A stretch of DNA of 64,000 bases. It comes from Dendrolimus kikuchii (Eukaryota > Arthropoda > Insecta > Lepidoptera > Lasiocampidae). The position numbers were made by a program, and so were the translations under genes. Location: assembly GCA_019925095.2 (NCBI GenBank), contig CM034408.1, positions 3,100,001 through 3,164,000 of the forward strand, in the 5' to 3' direction. Below are positions 42,961 through 53,824 of the stretch, piece by piece; position 1 is the first letter of the stretch; each line of letters opens with the position of its first letter. Under the pieces are notes generated by a model. That model was given only the letters and a program-made list of their open reading frames with translations, ran no database searches and was not told where the DNA came from.

Positions 42961-43468
42961 TAGATAGATAACACTTTATTGTACACCATTACAGAAAACA
43001 AAAAAATCTTATAGCCTAAAAATAATCTAAATGTGCACAATGGGGGGTCTTATTGATAAGAAGCGATCTCTTCCAGACAACCCGTGGCAGGAATAAAACA
43101 GATTGTATTGGCAAAGGTGGTTGGTATAAATAAATATTAGAGGTTATGCAGTTACTTACATATATTTTATTTATTTATAAACATATAAGTATGTGAAATA
43201 TTATATAAGTAAGAATTATACTTAATAGACACATATAAATACACCTATTGATATCACATACATAAATATATACATATCACATACATAAATATATATATAC
43301 ATATACATAAATATACGTAAAAATATCAAATATCACTATGTTGTAGGTAATGCTTTTTTGTCATGTTCTTAAATATTGTTAGTGATTTAGCTTGTCTAAC
43401 AGTAACAGGTAGCTCATTCCAGAGTCGAATAGCCTGTACAGTAAAAGAATTATTGAAGATATATAATA
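42961..43468 (-). pseudogene. LINE-B 3' end with ORF C-terminus
   Basis: The minus strand reads NSFTVQAIRLWNELPVTVRQ, then AKSLTIFKNMTKKHYLQH, at about 43460-43345. The UTR with the agagatcgct hairpin (43040-43080) follows, and it ends caataaagtgttatctatct at 42961. It is parallel to 29258-29720 and confirms the LINE-B structure. Confidence 0.77.
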
Positions 43469-43646
43469 CCTATAGACTTGAAATTTGGCATGGGCCTTCC
43501 TTACGCCAAGCAGAGGTCAGCTACGAACGGATTATACGGCACGCGAAGCGGGCGGGTATCAGCTAGTTACTAATAAAATAGAGATAAAGAAAGCTTAAGT
43601 CATTTTTTTAAAAAGTGTAAGTCATTGGTTCCTTTAACTTTTTTCA

Positions 43647-43855
43647 TCTTAATATATATAAATCTCGTGTCACAATGTTTGTCCTCAATGGACTCCTAAA
43701 CTACTTGACCGATTTTGATCAAATTTGCACACCGTGTGCAGTTTGATCCGACTTGAAAGATAGGATAGCTTACATTTGGATCCGGTAGGTGGCGCTGGAA
43801 TCGGGTTCTAAATTTTATTTCTTGAGGGCAGAACAACGTCTGCCGGGACAGCTAG
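43647..43855 (+). mobile_element. Non-autonomous Helitron (type 1), complete
   Basis: A-TC start (43647), gcagaacaacgtctgc hairpin, CTAG-T end (43852-43855). 209 bp. Confidence 0.86.
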
Positions 43856-44158
43856 TTTTTACTATAAATACAAAAAGTATGTTACGGTTTTACTTCAACG
43901 AGTTACGTAACACATATTTTCGTTCGATCGGAAAGTAAATAGAGTGAACATTATTTTCCCAAGATCACACTTGAGGACATTTCCTATTGGCCATTATTTC
44001 GTTTTCATATAAAATAAATAATATCGACCTTCGCACAAATTGTGAGGCATTTTCCATGTTTTTCTTCGGCCAGTTTCGGGGAAGTAGTTTGCTCATATAC
44101 TTCGCCTGTGAGTGGTTAGGTGCTAAGTATATTGATAAAAAAAAATTATATAAAAATA
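43856..44158. other. Unassigned sequence
   Basis: Nothing recognised. Confidence 0.4.
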
Positions 44159-44342
44159 AAGTATGTCGTCATAACAACCTTGAGTTGTTTTCCGGCATTA
44201 GTGGCCAGGTTCCAGTCTCCCTTGAGAGAGCAGCAGCGCATTTGTAGCACCTTTGGTGTTGCAAATGTCCATAGGCGATGGTAACCGCTTTCCATGAAGT
44301 AGGCCGTCTGCCTGTTTGCTGAACGCATGCAATAAAAAAAAG
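44159..44342 (+). mobile_element. SINE-J, 5'-truncated
   Basis: Starts within agtatgtcgtcataacaacc and ends atgcaataaaaaaaag. Confidence 0.82.
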
Positions 44343-44460
44343 TATATTATATATTCATATATTATTACTATATTACTCTATCTGTTACGCTCAGCGGCTT
44401 TCCACACGTACTGGATGAAATTACAACTCATATCCCGATCTGGCACCGGCTTTCCTTTCA

Positions 44461-44511
44461 AAATATGCGATAAGATTGCAAAATTTTAATTTTGCCACTT
44501 ATCGCATATTT
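44461..44511. repeat. 51-bp hairpin
   Basis: aaatatgcgataag and cttatcgcatattt form a 14-bp perfect outer stem around a second stem (gcaaaatt/aattttgc). It lies in unassigned DNA. Confidence 0.85.
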
Positions 44512-44653
44512 GTATATTTATATACAAATTCTAATAAGAAAATACATTGCGAGTTAGATATCTTTTCAACAGCGGTGTAGTCAGGGCTCGCATCATACGG
44601 CATGTTTTTTTAAGCGGCTTACCCTAGCTGAGTTTCCACCCCGCCCCACTGTA

Positions 44654-44742
44654 ATTTTGCAAATGTCCGTAGGTGATGGTAAACGCTTTCCATTAGGTGC
44701 GCCGTCTGTCTGTCTGCTGAGCTCCTGCAATAAAAAATAAAG
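44654..44742 (+). mobile_element. SINE-J 3' tail fragment
   Basis: ttgcaaatgtccgtaggtga to ctcctgcaataaaaaataaa; only the last 90 bp. Confidence 0.78.
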
Positions 44743-44811
44743 TCTAGTACTGTTGCTAGGGAGTATCACACGATGTTTATTTTGAAAATTATTATTGCTA
44801 ATTTGCTAACA

Positions 44812-45095
44812 ATTTGCGACCTGAGCGGCCTGTCGTAAATGGCGACAAAACGACCTACAGCCAGGTGGTAGGGTGTTTGCCCGACTGGATGGCTGCCACT
44901 CCTGGTCTAGAGTATGCCACCATAACGACCTTTAGTTGTGTTCCGGTATTAATGGTCAGGTTCCAGTCTCCCTTAAGAGACCAGCAGTGCATTTGTAGCA
45001 CCTTTGGTGTTGCAAATGTCCATAGACGATGGTTACCGCTTTCCATCAAATGGGCCGTCTGCCTGTCTGCTGAACTCAAGTAGTAAAAAAAAGCT
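44812..45095 (+). mobile_element. SINE-J, slightly 5'-truncated
   Basis: Starts gacctgagcggcctgtcgta and ends ctgaactcaagtagtaaaaa. The usual gcaataaaa end is altered. Confidence 0.8.
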
Positions 45096-45099
45096 AACG

Positions 45100-45535
45100 T
45101 TTTAGTGGAAACTGTGTCGGAATAAGTAAATTTTTTTGCACTCGAACGACTTCAAACCTCCCCCGGGAAAATTCCCGCGGGATACCCGGTATAAAAAAAT
45201 ATATATTTTATTACATAAACTGCTATAGATCAGTGGAAAAAATCACATTGGAATTCGATTTTTTTTAATCTGGCCATTTTAAATAATTCCTAGAAAATTT
45301 CCAGCGGGATTCTCGGGATGAAAATTAGCGCAGATCAGTCAAAGAATTAGCTGTCGATCAGCGAAAACCGCATCGACATCAACCCAGTAGTTTTTACGCA
45401 AATCCCGAACAAACAGACAAGAAATAAATAAAAAAATGATAATCGTGTTCTCCGTCGTTTACATAGTCTATTCGAGTTGTTTCTTTTAAATAGCTTCAAT
45501 GTAAAGACACGGCATGATTAGAATTTTATAATAGA
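45100..45535 (+). repeat. REP-C full copy
   Basis: Collinear with 22990-23432 from aactgtgtcggaataag to the attttataat end, with several small indels. Confidence 0.75.
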
Positions 45536-45845
45536 TAGATAGATAGATAACACTTTATTGCTCATCAAAATAAACAAATACAAAAACAAAATGCATTACT
45601 ACAAGACTTCTTGGCAAAACAACAGGCGGCCTTATCGCTAAAAGCGATCTCTTCCAGGCAACCTAGCTTAAAAGAAATTCTTAACTAACCTGGCGATGTA
45701 GGTGGAGCAGAAAAAGATAGGACTGTACAATTTAAATATACATACTTACACTAATTTATAAATTTAATACATACATAAATATAATAGTAATATATAATAC
45801 GTGTCTACAAAATAATCTAAATAAATATATTTGTTAACATTATCC
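45532..45845 (-). mobile_element. LINE-B 3' UTR with GATA tail
   Basis: tagatagatagataacactt, the hairpin core at about 45625-45660, and the long upstream UTR match the inverse of 5076-5352. The LINE-A copy at 45846 starts next to it. Confidence 0.78.
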
Positions 45846-46008
45846 TGATGTCAGGAGCCTTAAGAACAGACGAGCGTGCATGACAAGAGCTATGAATGAC
45901 AAAGATGCAAGTGAGGTGTGTAAGAATAAGCCTGAAGGGCGCTCTGTTGTTCGTGCCTACCCCGCAAGGGAACTGGCGTGAAGTTATGTATGTATGTATG
46001 TATGTACT
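45846..46008 (+). mobile_element. LINE-A short 3' copy
   Basis: Starts tgatgtcaggagccttaaga, the same 5' break as at 12047, and ends in four ATGT units. Confidence 0.83.
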
Positions 46009-46159
46009 TTTGTTTGTTTCATATGTAACATGTGTATATAATAAGTGCTCTATTTAGGTTGCTTTAATTTTTTAGGTACTTATTTTTTGTTTTTTTTTTC
46101 TTATATGTTGATTATAATATAATTTTGTTTAACTTGCTTTTACCGTGAGTCACTTGTCT

Positions 46160-46262
46160 TTGTAATTAAGGAGGTGGGCACTGAAAATCAGTGCTGTGTC
46201 GGACTATGTTTCGGCACAGCAAAAAACTGAGTGCCAACCTCATTTCGCGAATTGCGGCAGAC
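46160..46262 (+). mobile_element. LINE 3'-end fragment with gtcgga hairpin
   Basis: ctgaaaatcagtgctgtgtc and ggcacagcaaaaaactgagt match 36965-37030. Confidence 0.5.
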
Positions 46263-46279
46263 AATTTCAATGCTATTAT

Positions 46280-46629
46280 TATACATAAATACATACATAA
46301 CTTCACGCCAGTTCCCTTGCGGGGTAGGCACGAGCAACAGAGCGCCATTTAGGCCCATTCTTACACACCTCACTTGCTTCTTTGACATTCATAACTCTTG
46401 TCATGAACGCTCGTCTGTTCTTAAGGCTCCTGACATCACCCTCCGCTAGTACACGATCAATTTGATCTTGGAAGGTGTGTCGTGGCCTTCCACGACTTCT
46501 GCATCCATCCACTTTTGCATTGTATATCTGTTTAGTCATTCTTTCATCATGCATTCTTTCCACATGCCCGAACCACCGGAGCATTCCTTTCCTTACCTTC
46601 ACCCCGACACTTTCTTCACAGCTATTAGT
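46280..46629 (-). mobile_element. LINE-A 5'-truncated copy
   Basis: Minus-strand coding from MKVRKGMLRWFGHVERM to [10 protein letters not shown] (46602-46303), with a degenerate tail (tacataaatacatac). atgctattat at 46270-46279 and 46630-46639 is a probable TSD. Confidence 0.85.
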
Positions 46630-46639
46630 ATGCTATTAT

Positions 46640-47037
46640 AAATCATTGTTAAAGTGTCGCATTTATAGAAATAAATATTTTCTTTTCTTTTCTTTTTTTC
46701 TTTTAACATTATATGTGACAAGCATTTTATATATATATTTTTTTTATTACATAAAAAGAAGTCTACGGACTCTAGTGTTCCGTACCTTTTTTAAATTAGG
46801 TTTTAATTGATAATATTGAATTATAATTTAATTGCGCAGATAACAAATGGTTTGATTTAGTGTTAACAATCGACACTTATAATGATGGTGCTTAGTCGTT
46901 AATTTCTTAACTCCTAAGTATAATATGTTTTACAAAATTTATATATTGTTTTCATATATACAGCATTTTATATTAACATACATTACAATAGATAAATAAG
47001 TAAATGTTTAATATTAGACATATTTATATAAAGACAG
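46640..47037. other. Unassigned sequence with a TTTTC-rich run
   Basis: aataaatattttcttttctt at about 46667-46690 could be a LINE tail. Nothing else was recognised. Confidence 0.4.
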
Positions 47038-47140
47038 ATAGTACTTTCTAAGGGAGTTCCGAAATGTAAGTAACGTTTTGGCCTCTCTGACAGTAAGAGG
47101 CAACGCATTCCAGCGTTTGACAGCTTGCACTATATATATA
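47038..47140 (-). pseudogene. LINE RT C-terminal fragment
   Basis: The minus strand encodes QAVKRWNALPLTVREAK followed by LLTFRNSLRKY, the WN-x-LP/F-x-x-x-L pattern of LINE-B-like C-termini. It is about 100 bp only. Confidence 0.6.
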
Positions 47141-47705
47141 ATATTATATATAGATTAAATTATACTTTTGATCCATGAACTAGAAATTCGCAAAGCGTCA
47201 CCAGACGGCGTAAGACTTCGTTTAACGTTCTCATTCTAGAACACAAAATACGTTTTAAATTCAAATTCAAACAAAATCCAAGATTGAAATCTCACGGCGT
47301 CTGAGTGTAACCACAGGCAATAGACATTTCCATTCCGTCCGCGACAGCTCGAATTGAAGGTAAATACAAACTTAATTCTATCAAAAGACAATGCAAGACA
47401 ATCCTTAACTCTATACGAATAAAGTTTACAAACGCCGCAAATATAAATTAGGAAGAAATCTTTGCCAATAAATGTGAAGTTAGAATAATTTGTTACTATT
47501 GTTACATACGGCTGTTAATTTTAACGAGCATTATTGTTAGGTAGAATTCCATTTTAATTTGTAATTGGAATGTGCTTGATGTTTCACGTTGCTTAGTTTG
47601 TGATTTGAAGCTCTTTCTTCGGGAATTTGGTAATATATAGCAAATCTTTCTTTTGTAAGACAGGTCCATAGTGTCCTAAGTTCTTTTATATTTTAAATCT
47701 GATTA
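47141..47705. other. Unassigned sequence
   Basis: Nothing recognised. Confidence 0.4.
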
Positions 47706-48063
47706 TAGTGGTCGCCTGGTAATTTAAATTATAAGTTTGAATATTATTAAGGTTCTGTTGTCAGACTATATATACTTCTATAATCACAGATTTCGCCAAG
47801 GCTACACTGTTCATTTGACTTTAACAATAAACAAAAGAGTATATATATATATAGGTATATATGCGTCTATGTCAAACATATGGTAGTCTGGTAATATTTT
47901 TTTTTATTGATTTAATGTATTTTTTATGCATAATTTTAATAAATATTAGCATTCTGCACTCCTTCTCTGTATAAACTATAAGTGTGCGAAATTTCACTCT
48001 TCCGTCCGCGCAATTTTCGTAAAAAGGGGTACAAAGTTTTTGCTTCACGTATTAATATAATGA
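47706..48063 (-). mobile_element. Non-autonomous Helitron (type 2), 3' end mutated
   Basis: Matches 52716-53061 along its length (gatttcgccaaggctacact, cgtccgcgcaattttcgta). At the left the expected CTAG reads tatag; at the right the TC end is near 48063. Confidence 0.72.
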
Positions 48064-48299
48064 TTATTGTCACAGTCTGTGTATTTTTTAGTTTCAAATT
48101 GAGGGCATAATTGCAATTTAGTTTAATTAATATTTCTTCAAACGATAACACGTTACGAAGTGATGTATATCGAGTAGGGGTTGATTTAATTGTTAACTTG
48201 TGTGTTGATCAAAAGTTTTTTAGTAAACTTAATTTGAATGAAAACTACAATTCTATCCTATTGTTCCTACCTAAACTATCCCATCTCATTTCCTTTAGC
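48064..48299. other. Unassigned sequence
   Basis: A block cgataacacgttacgaagtg at 48140-48160 resembles the LINE end at 14300. Nothing else was recognised. Confidence 0.35.
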
Positions 48300-48392
48300 C
48301 CATCCTAAAGGCTGCCAATGCGTTGGCGTCACCCCTGGTGTTGCGAACGTGGGCCATATTAGCCTGTTTGTCAACTTCGCAAAAAAAATTGA
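48300..48392 (+). mobile_element. Jockey-type LINE 3' tail scrap
   Basis: aaggctgccaatgcgttggc, cctggtgttgcgaacgtggg and gtttgtcaacttcgcaaaaa follow the Jockey/SINE-J 3' order but with divergent sequence. Confidence 0.5.
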
Positions 48393-48583
48393 AAATTAAA
48401 CATTATGACAGTTTAATTTATGGTACTGGGAGAATATTTCAATGACCTGCAAAATATTATTACTGGTTGAGTTGTATGTTGGTACACTGCAACGAGTTGA
48501 AATATTACAAAAAAAGAATATAATTAATTTTTCTTTTATCTAATTATTAGAAATATAAGAAGTTTTTCATTGCTTATATTATA

Positions 48584-48745
48584 TCTTATACTAATGTATA
48601 AAGCTAAATAGTTTGTTTGTTTGTTTGCTTGAACGCGCTAATTTCAGGAACTACAGGTCTGATTTGAAAAATTCTTTCAGTGTTAGATAGCCCATTCATC
48701 GAGGAAGGCTATACTCGTAGCCATCACGCTAAGACCAAACTTTTT
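48584..48745 (+). mobile_element. Helitron (type 3) 5' part
   Basis: TCTTATACTAATGTATAAAG start, gaacgcgctaat and cccattcatcgaggaaggct blocks; it stops after acgctaagaccaa without a CTAG end. Confidence 0.72.
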
Positions 48746-48889
48746 TTTATCGCGCACAAAGTCGCAGGCATAGAAGAATGAAACTAAAGTTTAAACTAAA
48801 CCATCTTAAAAATTAAACTACACTACTAAAAGAAACTTAAAATGAAATACTATTATATTATACTCGTATATAAATATTTACAAGTAAAA

Positions 48890-49068
48890 AATGTAGTCCA
48901 GATCGCTGGGAAGCGTTCCCAAAATGCTGGCCGCATTCCCACGTTGTATGGCAACGCTAATCAGTTGCCTTAAATATAAACCAGCCCTTTCGTCACGCGA
49001 GAAAGTTGATAAGCCTCATGTCCCCATGGCCCCAAAGTCTCAACCCCGAAAGCCACAAATCTTCTAAT
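48890..49068 (-). pseudogene. LINE-C ORF tail, frameshifted
   Basis: On the minus strand RRFVAFGVETLGPWGHEAYQ is readable, after which indels shift the frame through the IQRGNAASILGTLP-equivalent DNA. Related to 18790-19068. Confidence 0.65.
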
Positions 49069-49328
49069 TATCTAATTAATCGAGCATTGATCGCTCTAAT
49101 TTAAATTCGCAATTCTAAGCAGCAATATGTCCCACGTTCCTTATTAAGTATAGGGTATATCCCGCAGATGTGTAAGATCACCGCGTTCTAATGTGAACGC
49201 TTTTAGTACTAATGTTTTCCGGTAATGGGCTCAATGTGGCACGATTAGGGATATTGTATCGAATTATATATTCATGAGTCTCATCTGTGAGGTGTATTGT
49301 AGGCGACGAGTGAAACTACCTTAGTGAG
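49069..49328. other. Probable upstream part of the LINE relic
   Basis: It is unassigned. Its position immediately 5' of the LINE C-terminus suggests degraded LINE coding sequence. Confidence 0.3.
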
Positions 49329-49690
49329 ATGAACGAAATAGTCTTAAGCGAAATTACTAAATTCAGTTATTCTTACTGCACTCGGGGCAGGGGAAGGCTC
49401 TCGGCCATATCATGCACGCTCTCTAAGATGAGCAAGACGGTACATGTAATGGGACCTTTAATCTACAATAGACTGCCTCTCAATATAAAAGAATCCGAAA
49501 GTCTCGGTTCTTTTAAGAAGAGATTAAATAGTTATCTTATCGAGCAGACGCCTTACTCAATAGAGGAATTTTTTAATTTTAAAATGATTTAATTACTTTA
49601 TGTATTTTTTCCTTAATGAAAATTGTAAATGTAATTGGTATGACGTGTACAGATAATTGTATATCATTGTACGAAATAAATACTTATGAC
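49329..49690 (+). pseudogene. LINE ORF C-terminus and 3' UTR
   Basis: The frame at 49329-49592 encodes FSYSYCTRGRGRLSAISC, then SKTVHVMGPLIYNRLPLNIK, ESESLGSFKKRLNSYLIEQT and PYSIEEFF before the stop. P-x-x-YN-LP with E-x-x-x-FKK-L is a Jockey/CR1-type C-terminus. A short UTR ends cgaaataaatacttatgac at about 49672-49690. The RT core is absent. Confidence 0.7.
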
Positions 49691-51485
49691 TTATTAAATT
49701 GGCAGCCAACACACAAACATTTATTGTAATATACCTGTACACGGGCGACGATTAATAAACTCCGAAAATTCTGGAAGAAACGCGCTGTCAAATTTAGTGA
49801 TGTAACGAATGTTAATTTTTCACATTCGCGAATACGAATGTTGATCTTTTGGATAATTATTGAAATAAAGCGCATATTCATTTAATTCATAGAAAACAAT
49901 ATTAAAAATATGTAATTAAAATTTTATAGTATTAATTTGTAAAGTCATTATATTAGTCTAATAAAATTAATTTAAATCTTAATACAAAGAAAAAACATGT
50001 ACAATTAAAACCGAAGTTTAAATCAAATAACATTATGGATTTTAGAACATTTGTTACACATATTTAGTTGCATAGTTGTTCTTGTCATGTTTTTTTTTAA
50101 GTTTAATAATTCATTTTGTCATGTACCCTCTTATTTCTAAACGATATAATCGGCCATTTCCTTAATTGAATAATATTATATTTTTATTTATTCTGTGATT
50201 AGCGCCTCTTGTGTATTGAGTAGTTTTCTATAATTTATCGTAATTTTATGTAACAATATTTGTCTTTAATCTTTCAATTGTATATAGACGGTATTCACTA
50301 TATTTTATTACATGTAAAACTTTAAATATAATATCTTACGTAAAACATTATTTAAAATTTCCAAACAATAATGTAATAAATTCTTGTCATTCATAACCTT
50401 TTTAATTAAAGTAGTTTATCAATGACTTCCATCCGCTATCAGTTGTGTCAATTCGCTAAGTTTCTTATACTGTAAAATTGTTGGAAGGATGGCGAGGTGT
50501 TCTAAAAATGGCTGCCCAGTGTGTAGAGTCAGTGTATTAAATGTATTTAAACAGTAAGGTTCTTTGATTATAAGTATAGTGACCAGTAGTTTTTCTTTTA
50601 GTACCATAAACCCTTCTGAGTTGTTGCAAGTATTACACATTTCATAGTTTTCCTCCGTGTCCCAAAGCCGTGAGATGCCCTATATAGGGAGTGATAATAC
50701 ATTACCATTCCGTATATAATAGGGATGCGGACACATGTTACAATAAATTGTAATATTTTATATATAAAATAATAAGCTGTAAAATAACATCTTTTCATCT
50801 AACTTTTGAATTTCACGATATAAATAATTTTTGAAAAGACTCCTTTTGCTTGTACCTATTTATGACGTCATAAGTAGGTATGCTCGTACAAAATGTATGA
50901 GGCTGCGATGTTCTGTATTTTTATAAAAAGAAACTCAATTGATTTGACTGTCCGCTCCCCTATTTCTTTTTCGTTTATTGTTCGTCAAAAACTCGCAACG
51001 CTTCCTACGAATGCGAGAATACAAATGTCAGAAATCACGCGAATATTTGCGAATGCGGAAGCAAATGCGACACTTGTTACATCACTAGTTCAAATATATA
51101 ATATGCTTTAACTGTTACGGCATTTTATGAACTATTATCCAGCTGTTAAAAAAAAACAATTAAATATTAAAAAATAACTAGCTTATAAATAAATTAATAT
51201 AAATGATGTAACAAATCCGTTAATACATTACATTCAAACACTTCATCATTAACCATTATTTGTCCATAAAATAAAATTTGTTGCACTAAATAGAATTATA
51301 TTATTATATGCCAACAATAACAGTACAACAACAGTAATAGGTATAGTAAATTTATATTATTATAATTTTATTAATTATGTTTATGTAGTTTTTTTGCTTG
51401 TTTTTTCTTTAATTGTATTTACTACGATTGAATTAGTTTTAATTTAGTTAAACCGCCAAATATTTAATTTAATTTTCTTTTAATG
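49691..51485. other. Unassigned AT-rich stretch
   Basis: About 1.8 kb with no recognised repeat. Frames at 50419, 50598 and 50893 are short and lack domains. Confidence 0.42.
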
Positions 51486-51605
51486 TCTCTTTGGACATCG
51501 GATTGCCTTGAAGAGATCGCTATAAGCGATAAGGCCACCCATTGTTCTAATGGAAATGTATTCATATTAAATTGTCTAGGTTTAAGTTATGGTGAACAAT
51601 AAAAA
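51486..51605 (+). mobile_element. LINE-B 3' UTR
   Basis: ggattgccttgaagagatcg, ctataagcgataaggccacc and atggtgaacaataaaaag give the hairpin core and the terminal AATAAA. Confidence 0.7.
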
Positions 51606-51619
51606 GTTTTCAGTCATTC

Positions 51620-52000
51620 ATTCTAATCCGCTGGCAGAGGGAACTGTGCCCAGAAGGCTGGCTGATCGATTGCGCGAAATACGAACCAGCCTTCTGGTCA
51701 CAGGTGGCATCAAAGAGTTTCTTACTTTGAATAAATCCTTTGCCGATACACCCCACGGATCTAAAGATTCAACTCCAAACGGAACAAATATGTAACCCTT
51801 TCGTAGGGTTCCATACGTAGCTTGAGATCTTCAGCTGTTGAAGCATCGTTGCCAACCCCTAAGTTAGTCATTGGAAGATGTGATGCCGTTAGTGTTTATG
51901 CATGTCGCGTCCCAAACAAGCGGCCGTCCCATCTTCCAAGGAATGAATGACATTCCATCCGGCCTTTTGTCGTCGTCGCGCACCAAGCCGTTTAGCTAAG
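51620..52000 (-). pseudogene. LINE-C ORF tail with endonuclease-like motif
   Basis: Minus strand, two frames joined by an indel near 51870. The upstream frame encodes [19 protein letters not shown] followed by [16 protein letters not shown]; the downstream frame encodes YIFVPFGVESLDPWGVSAKD, then RISRNRSASLLGTVPSASGL and a stop at about 51625. RPDG, about 16 residues and WDAT recall the PD-(D/E)XK layout of restriction-like endonucleases in some LINEs, but the usual Lys position is Thr. This is the longest LINE-C relic here. Confidence 0.65.
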
Positions 52001-52458
52001 TAATTTTCCAGCTATTTCATTCCAATTCATTTATACATCAACATTCGTATTATTATTGTTGAGATTCGTGAAGATTTGTCGCAAGTAAATTTTGTTAATT
52101 TATATTGTCAAAATTTTTTGTTTAACAAAACCAAAATCAAACTCCAAACAATAAATATTTTCTACAACGGCTTGAAGTCGATGCATTTGGTTGCACTTGG
52201 CACCAACTTCAAGATGGTCGAAAATATTTATTATTTGTTTTTCAATTTGGAATTGATTTTCTTAAAAAAATATACACCTTTGAGTTGCTTCAAAAGATTT
52301 AGATTTTATATTTTAAGCGCCTGTAGAAATTGTAATAAGAAATTTTGCCATTCAAATAGTGTAGGCGCTCGGCGCTATTTAACAAAGGTTGCTCTCGATT
52401 TCTCTTGGATCCACTCATCAGATCCTGACTTGGTTGGTGACAATGGAACCATCTCAGT

Positions 52459-52459
<1 letters not shown>
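52001..52459. other. Unassigned sequence
   Basis: A frame covering 52076-52570 runs into the AT repeat and has no recognised domain. Confidence 0.4.
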
Positions 52460-52543
<84 letters not shown>

Positions 52544-52545
52544 CT
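52460..52545. repeat. (AT)n microsatellite
   Basis: About 40 AT units with single ATGT and ATAC interruptions. Confidence 0.97.
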
Positions 52546-52715
52546 CTTTGGAATAAATAAAAAAGTTTGAAAATAAATCGCGTACCATACATACAAAAAA
52601 AATCCAAAAAACATACAGTCCTGTTAAGAACCCCTCCTTTTGGAAGTCAGTCAAAAAATGTGGTAATACTCCAGCGAAATAGAGAAACTCCGTTTATGTT
52701 CATCCTTAATAGTAA

Positions 52716-53061
52716 CTAGTGGCTGCTTAGTGGTCGAAATTCGATCATAATTAATTTAAATTATAAATTTGAACATTATTAAGTTTCCGTTGTCAAAGAC
52801 TATACGTCTATAATCACAGATTTCGCCAAGGCTACACTGTTAATTTGACTTTAACAATAACTAAAACACTATATATGTGTGTGTGTGTGTGTCAAATACA
52901 TGGTAGTGTGTGTAATGTTTTTTTTATTGACTTAATGTATTTTTATGCATAATTTAAAATAAATATTACCATTCTGCACTCCTTCTCTATATAAACTATA
53001 AGTGTGCGAAATTTCATACTCCTCTTTTGCTTCATTTTTGCTTCACGTTTTAATATATAGA
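52716..53061 (-). mobile_element. Non-autonomous Helitron (type 2), complete ends
   Basis: Minus strand TC at 53061-53060 and CTAG at 52719-52716 followed by T. The gatcgaatttcgacc near-palindrome precedes CTAG. A (GT)n run is internal at about 52876-52893. Confidence 0.8.
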
Positions 53062-53062
53062 A

Positions 53063-53400
53063 TTATATAGAATTCATAATAGAATTATATAGAAGATAAG
53101 AGAACTCACAACGTGAACATAGACAGACATATTTGGTGCAGAAATTTAGGAACTCACTACTACGTAATGTATGTTGCAGAATTTTATCGACAAAGAGCTT
53201 TATGTTGGAAACGGTGAGGTTTTTGCTGCCGAAAGCACTGACCGTTCTAAAAGAGGCTTGACCCCGCTTTGTGTCCCCCGAAACTAATGAACCACTTTCA
53301 GAAATACTCGCCAAGTTAAATGTCAGAGTAATGGATGCTTGGATGGGTTGTAGGTCGTTTTTAAGGCCTTGACGAGCTATATTACGTTTGCTTTTGTTAT
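53063..53400 (-). other. Unidentified open reading frame, about 110 codons
   Basis: The minus strand is open from about 53400 to a stop at 53063. It includes ARQGLKNDLQPIQASITLTF, NLASISESGSLVSGDTKRGQ, ASFRTVSAFGSKNLTVSNIK and LFVDKILQHTLRSSEFLNFC. Composition is protein-like, unlike the Phe/Tyr/Ile-rich chance frames around it. There is no good ATG at its start; the bases just before (aacgtaatatag) could be a splice acceptor. I do not recognise the protein. It may be a TE exon, a host exon or chance. Confidence 0.35.
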
Positions 53401-53491
53401 GTTATTTGTCTAAATTTTATGTTGTTTGTAACTACGGAATATTTGTACGAATGAAGAAAGAACTAATTTAATTCGAAATACAACAGCGATA

Positions 53492-53724
53492 TGACCATAT
53501 AAAGAATGACTAAACAGATATACAATGCAAAAGTGGATGGATGCAGAAGTCGTGAAAGGCCACGACACACCTTCCATGATCAAATTGATCGTGTACTAGC
53601 AGAAGGTGATGTCATGTCAATGTCAAAGAAGTAAGTGAGGTGTGTAAGAATAAGCCTGAATGGCGCTCTGTTGTTCGTGCCTACCCCGCAAGGGATCTGG
53701 CGTGAAGTTATGTGTGTATGTATG
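53492..53724 (+). mobile_element. LINE-A 3' copy with internal deletion and 13-bp TSD
   Basis: tacaacagcgata (53479-53491) and tacaatagcgata (53725-53737) flank it, one mismatch in 13. Coding sequence for ERMTKQIYNAKVDGC is present, but about 45 bp after gtgatgtca (the [12 protein letters not shown] part) are deleted between tgtca repeats. Confidence 0.86.
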
Positions 53725-53824
53725 TACAATAGCGATACAGTTCTGAACTTGGATCTGCGTTGCAATAAGGCGCCTTTGACGCCCTTCATAGTGTCACGGA
53801 CGAAGCCATACAAGCAAGGAATTT

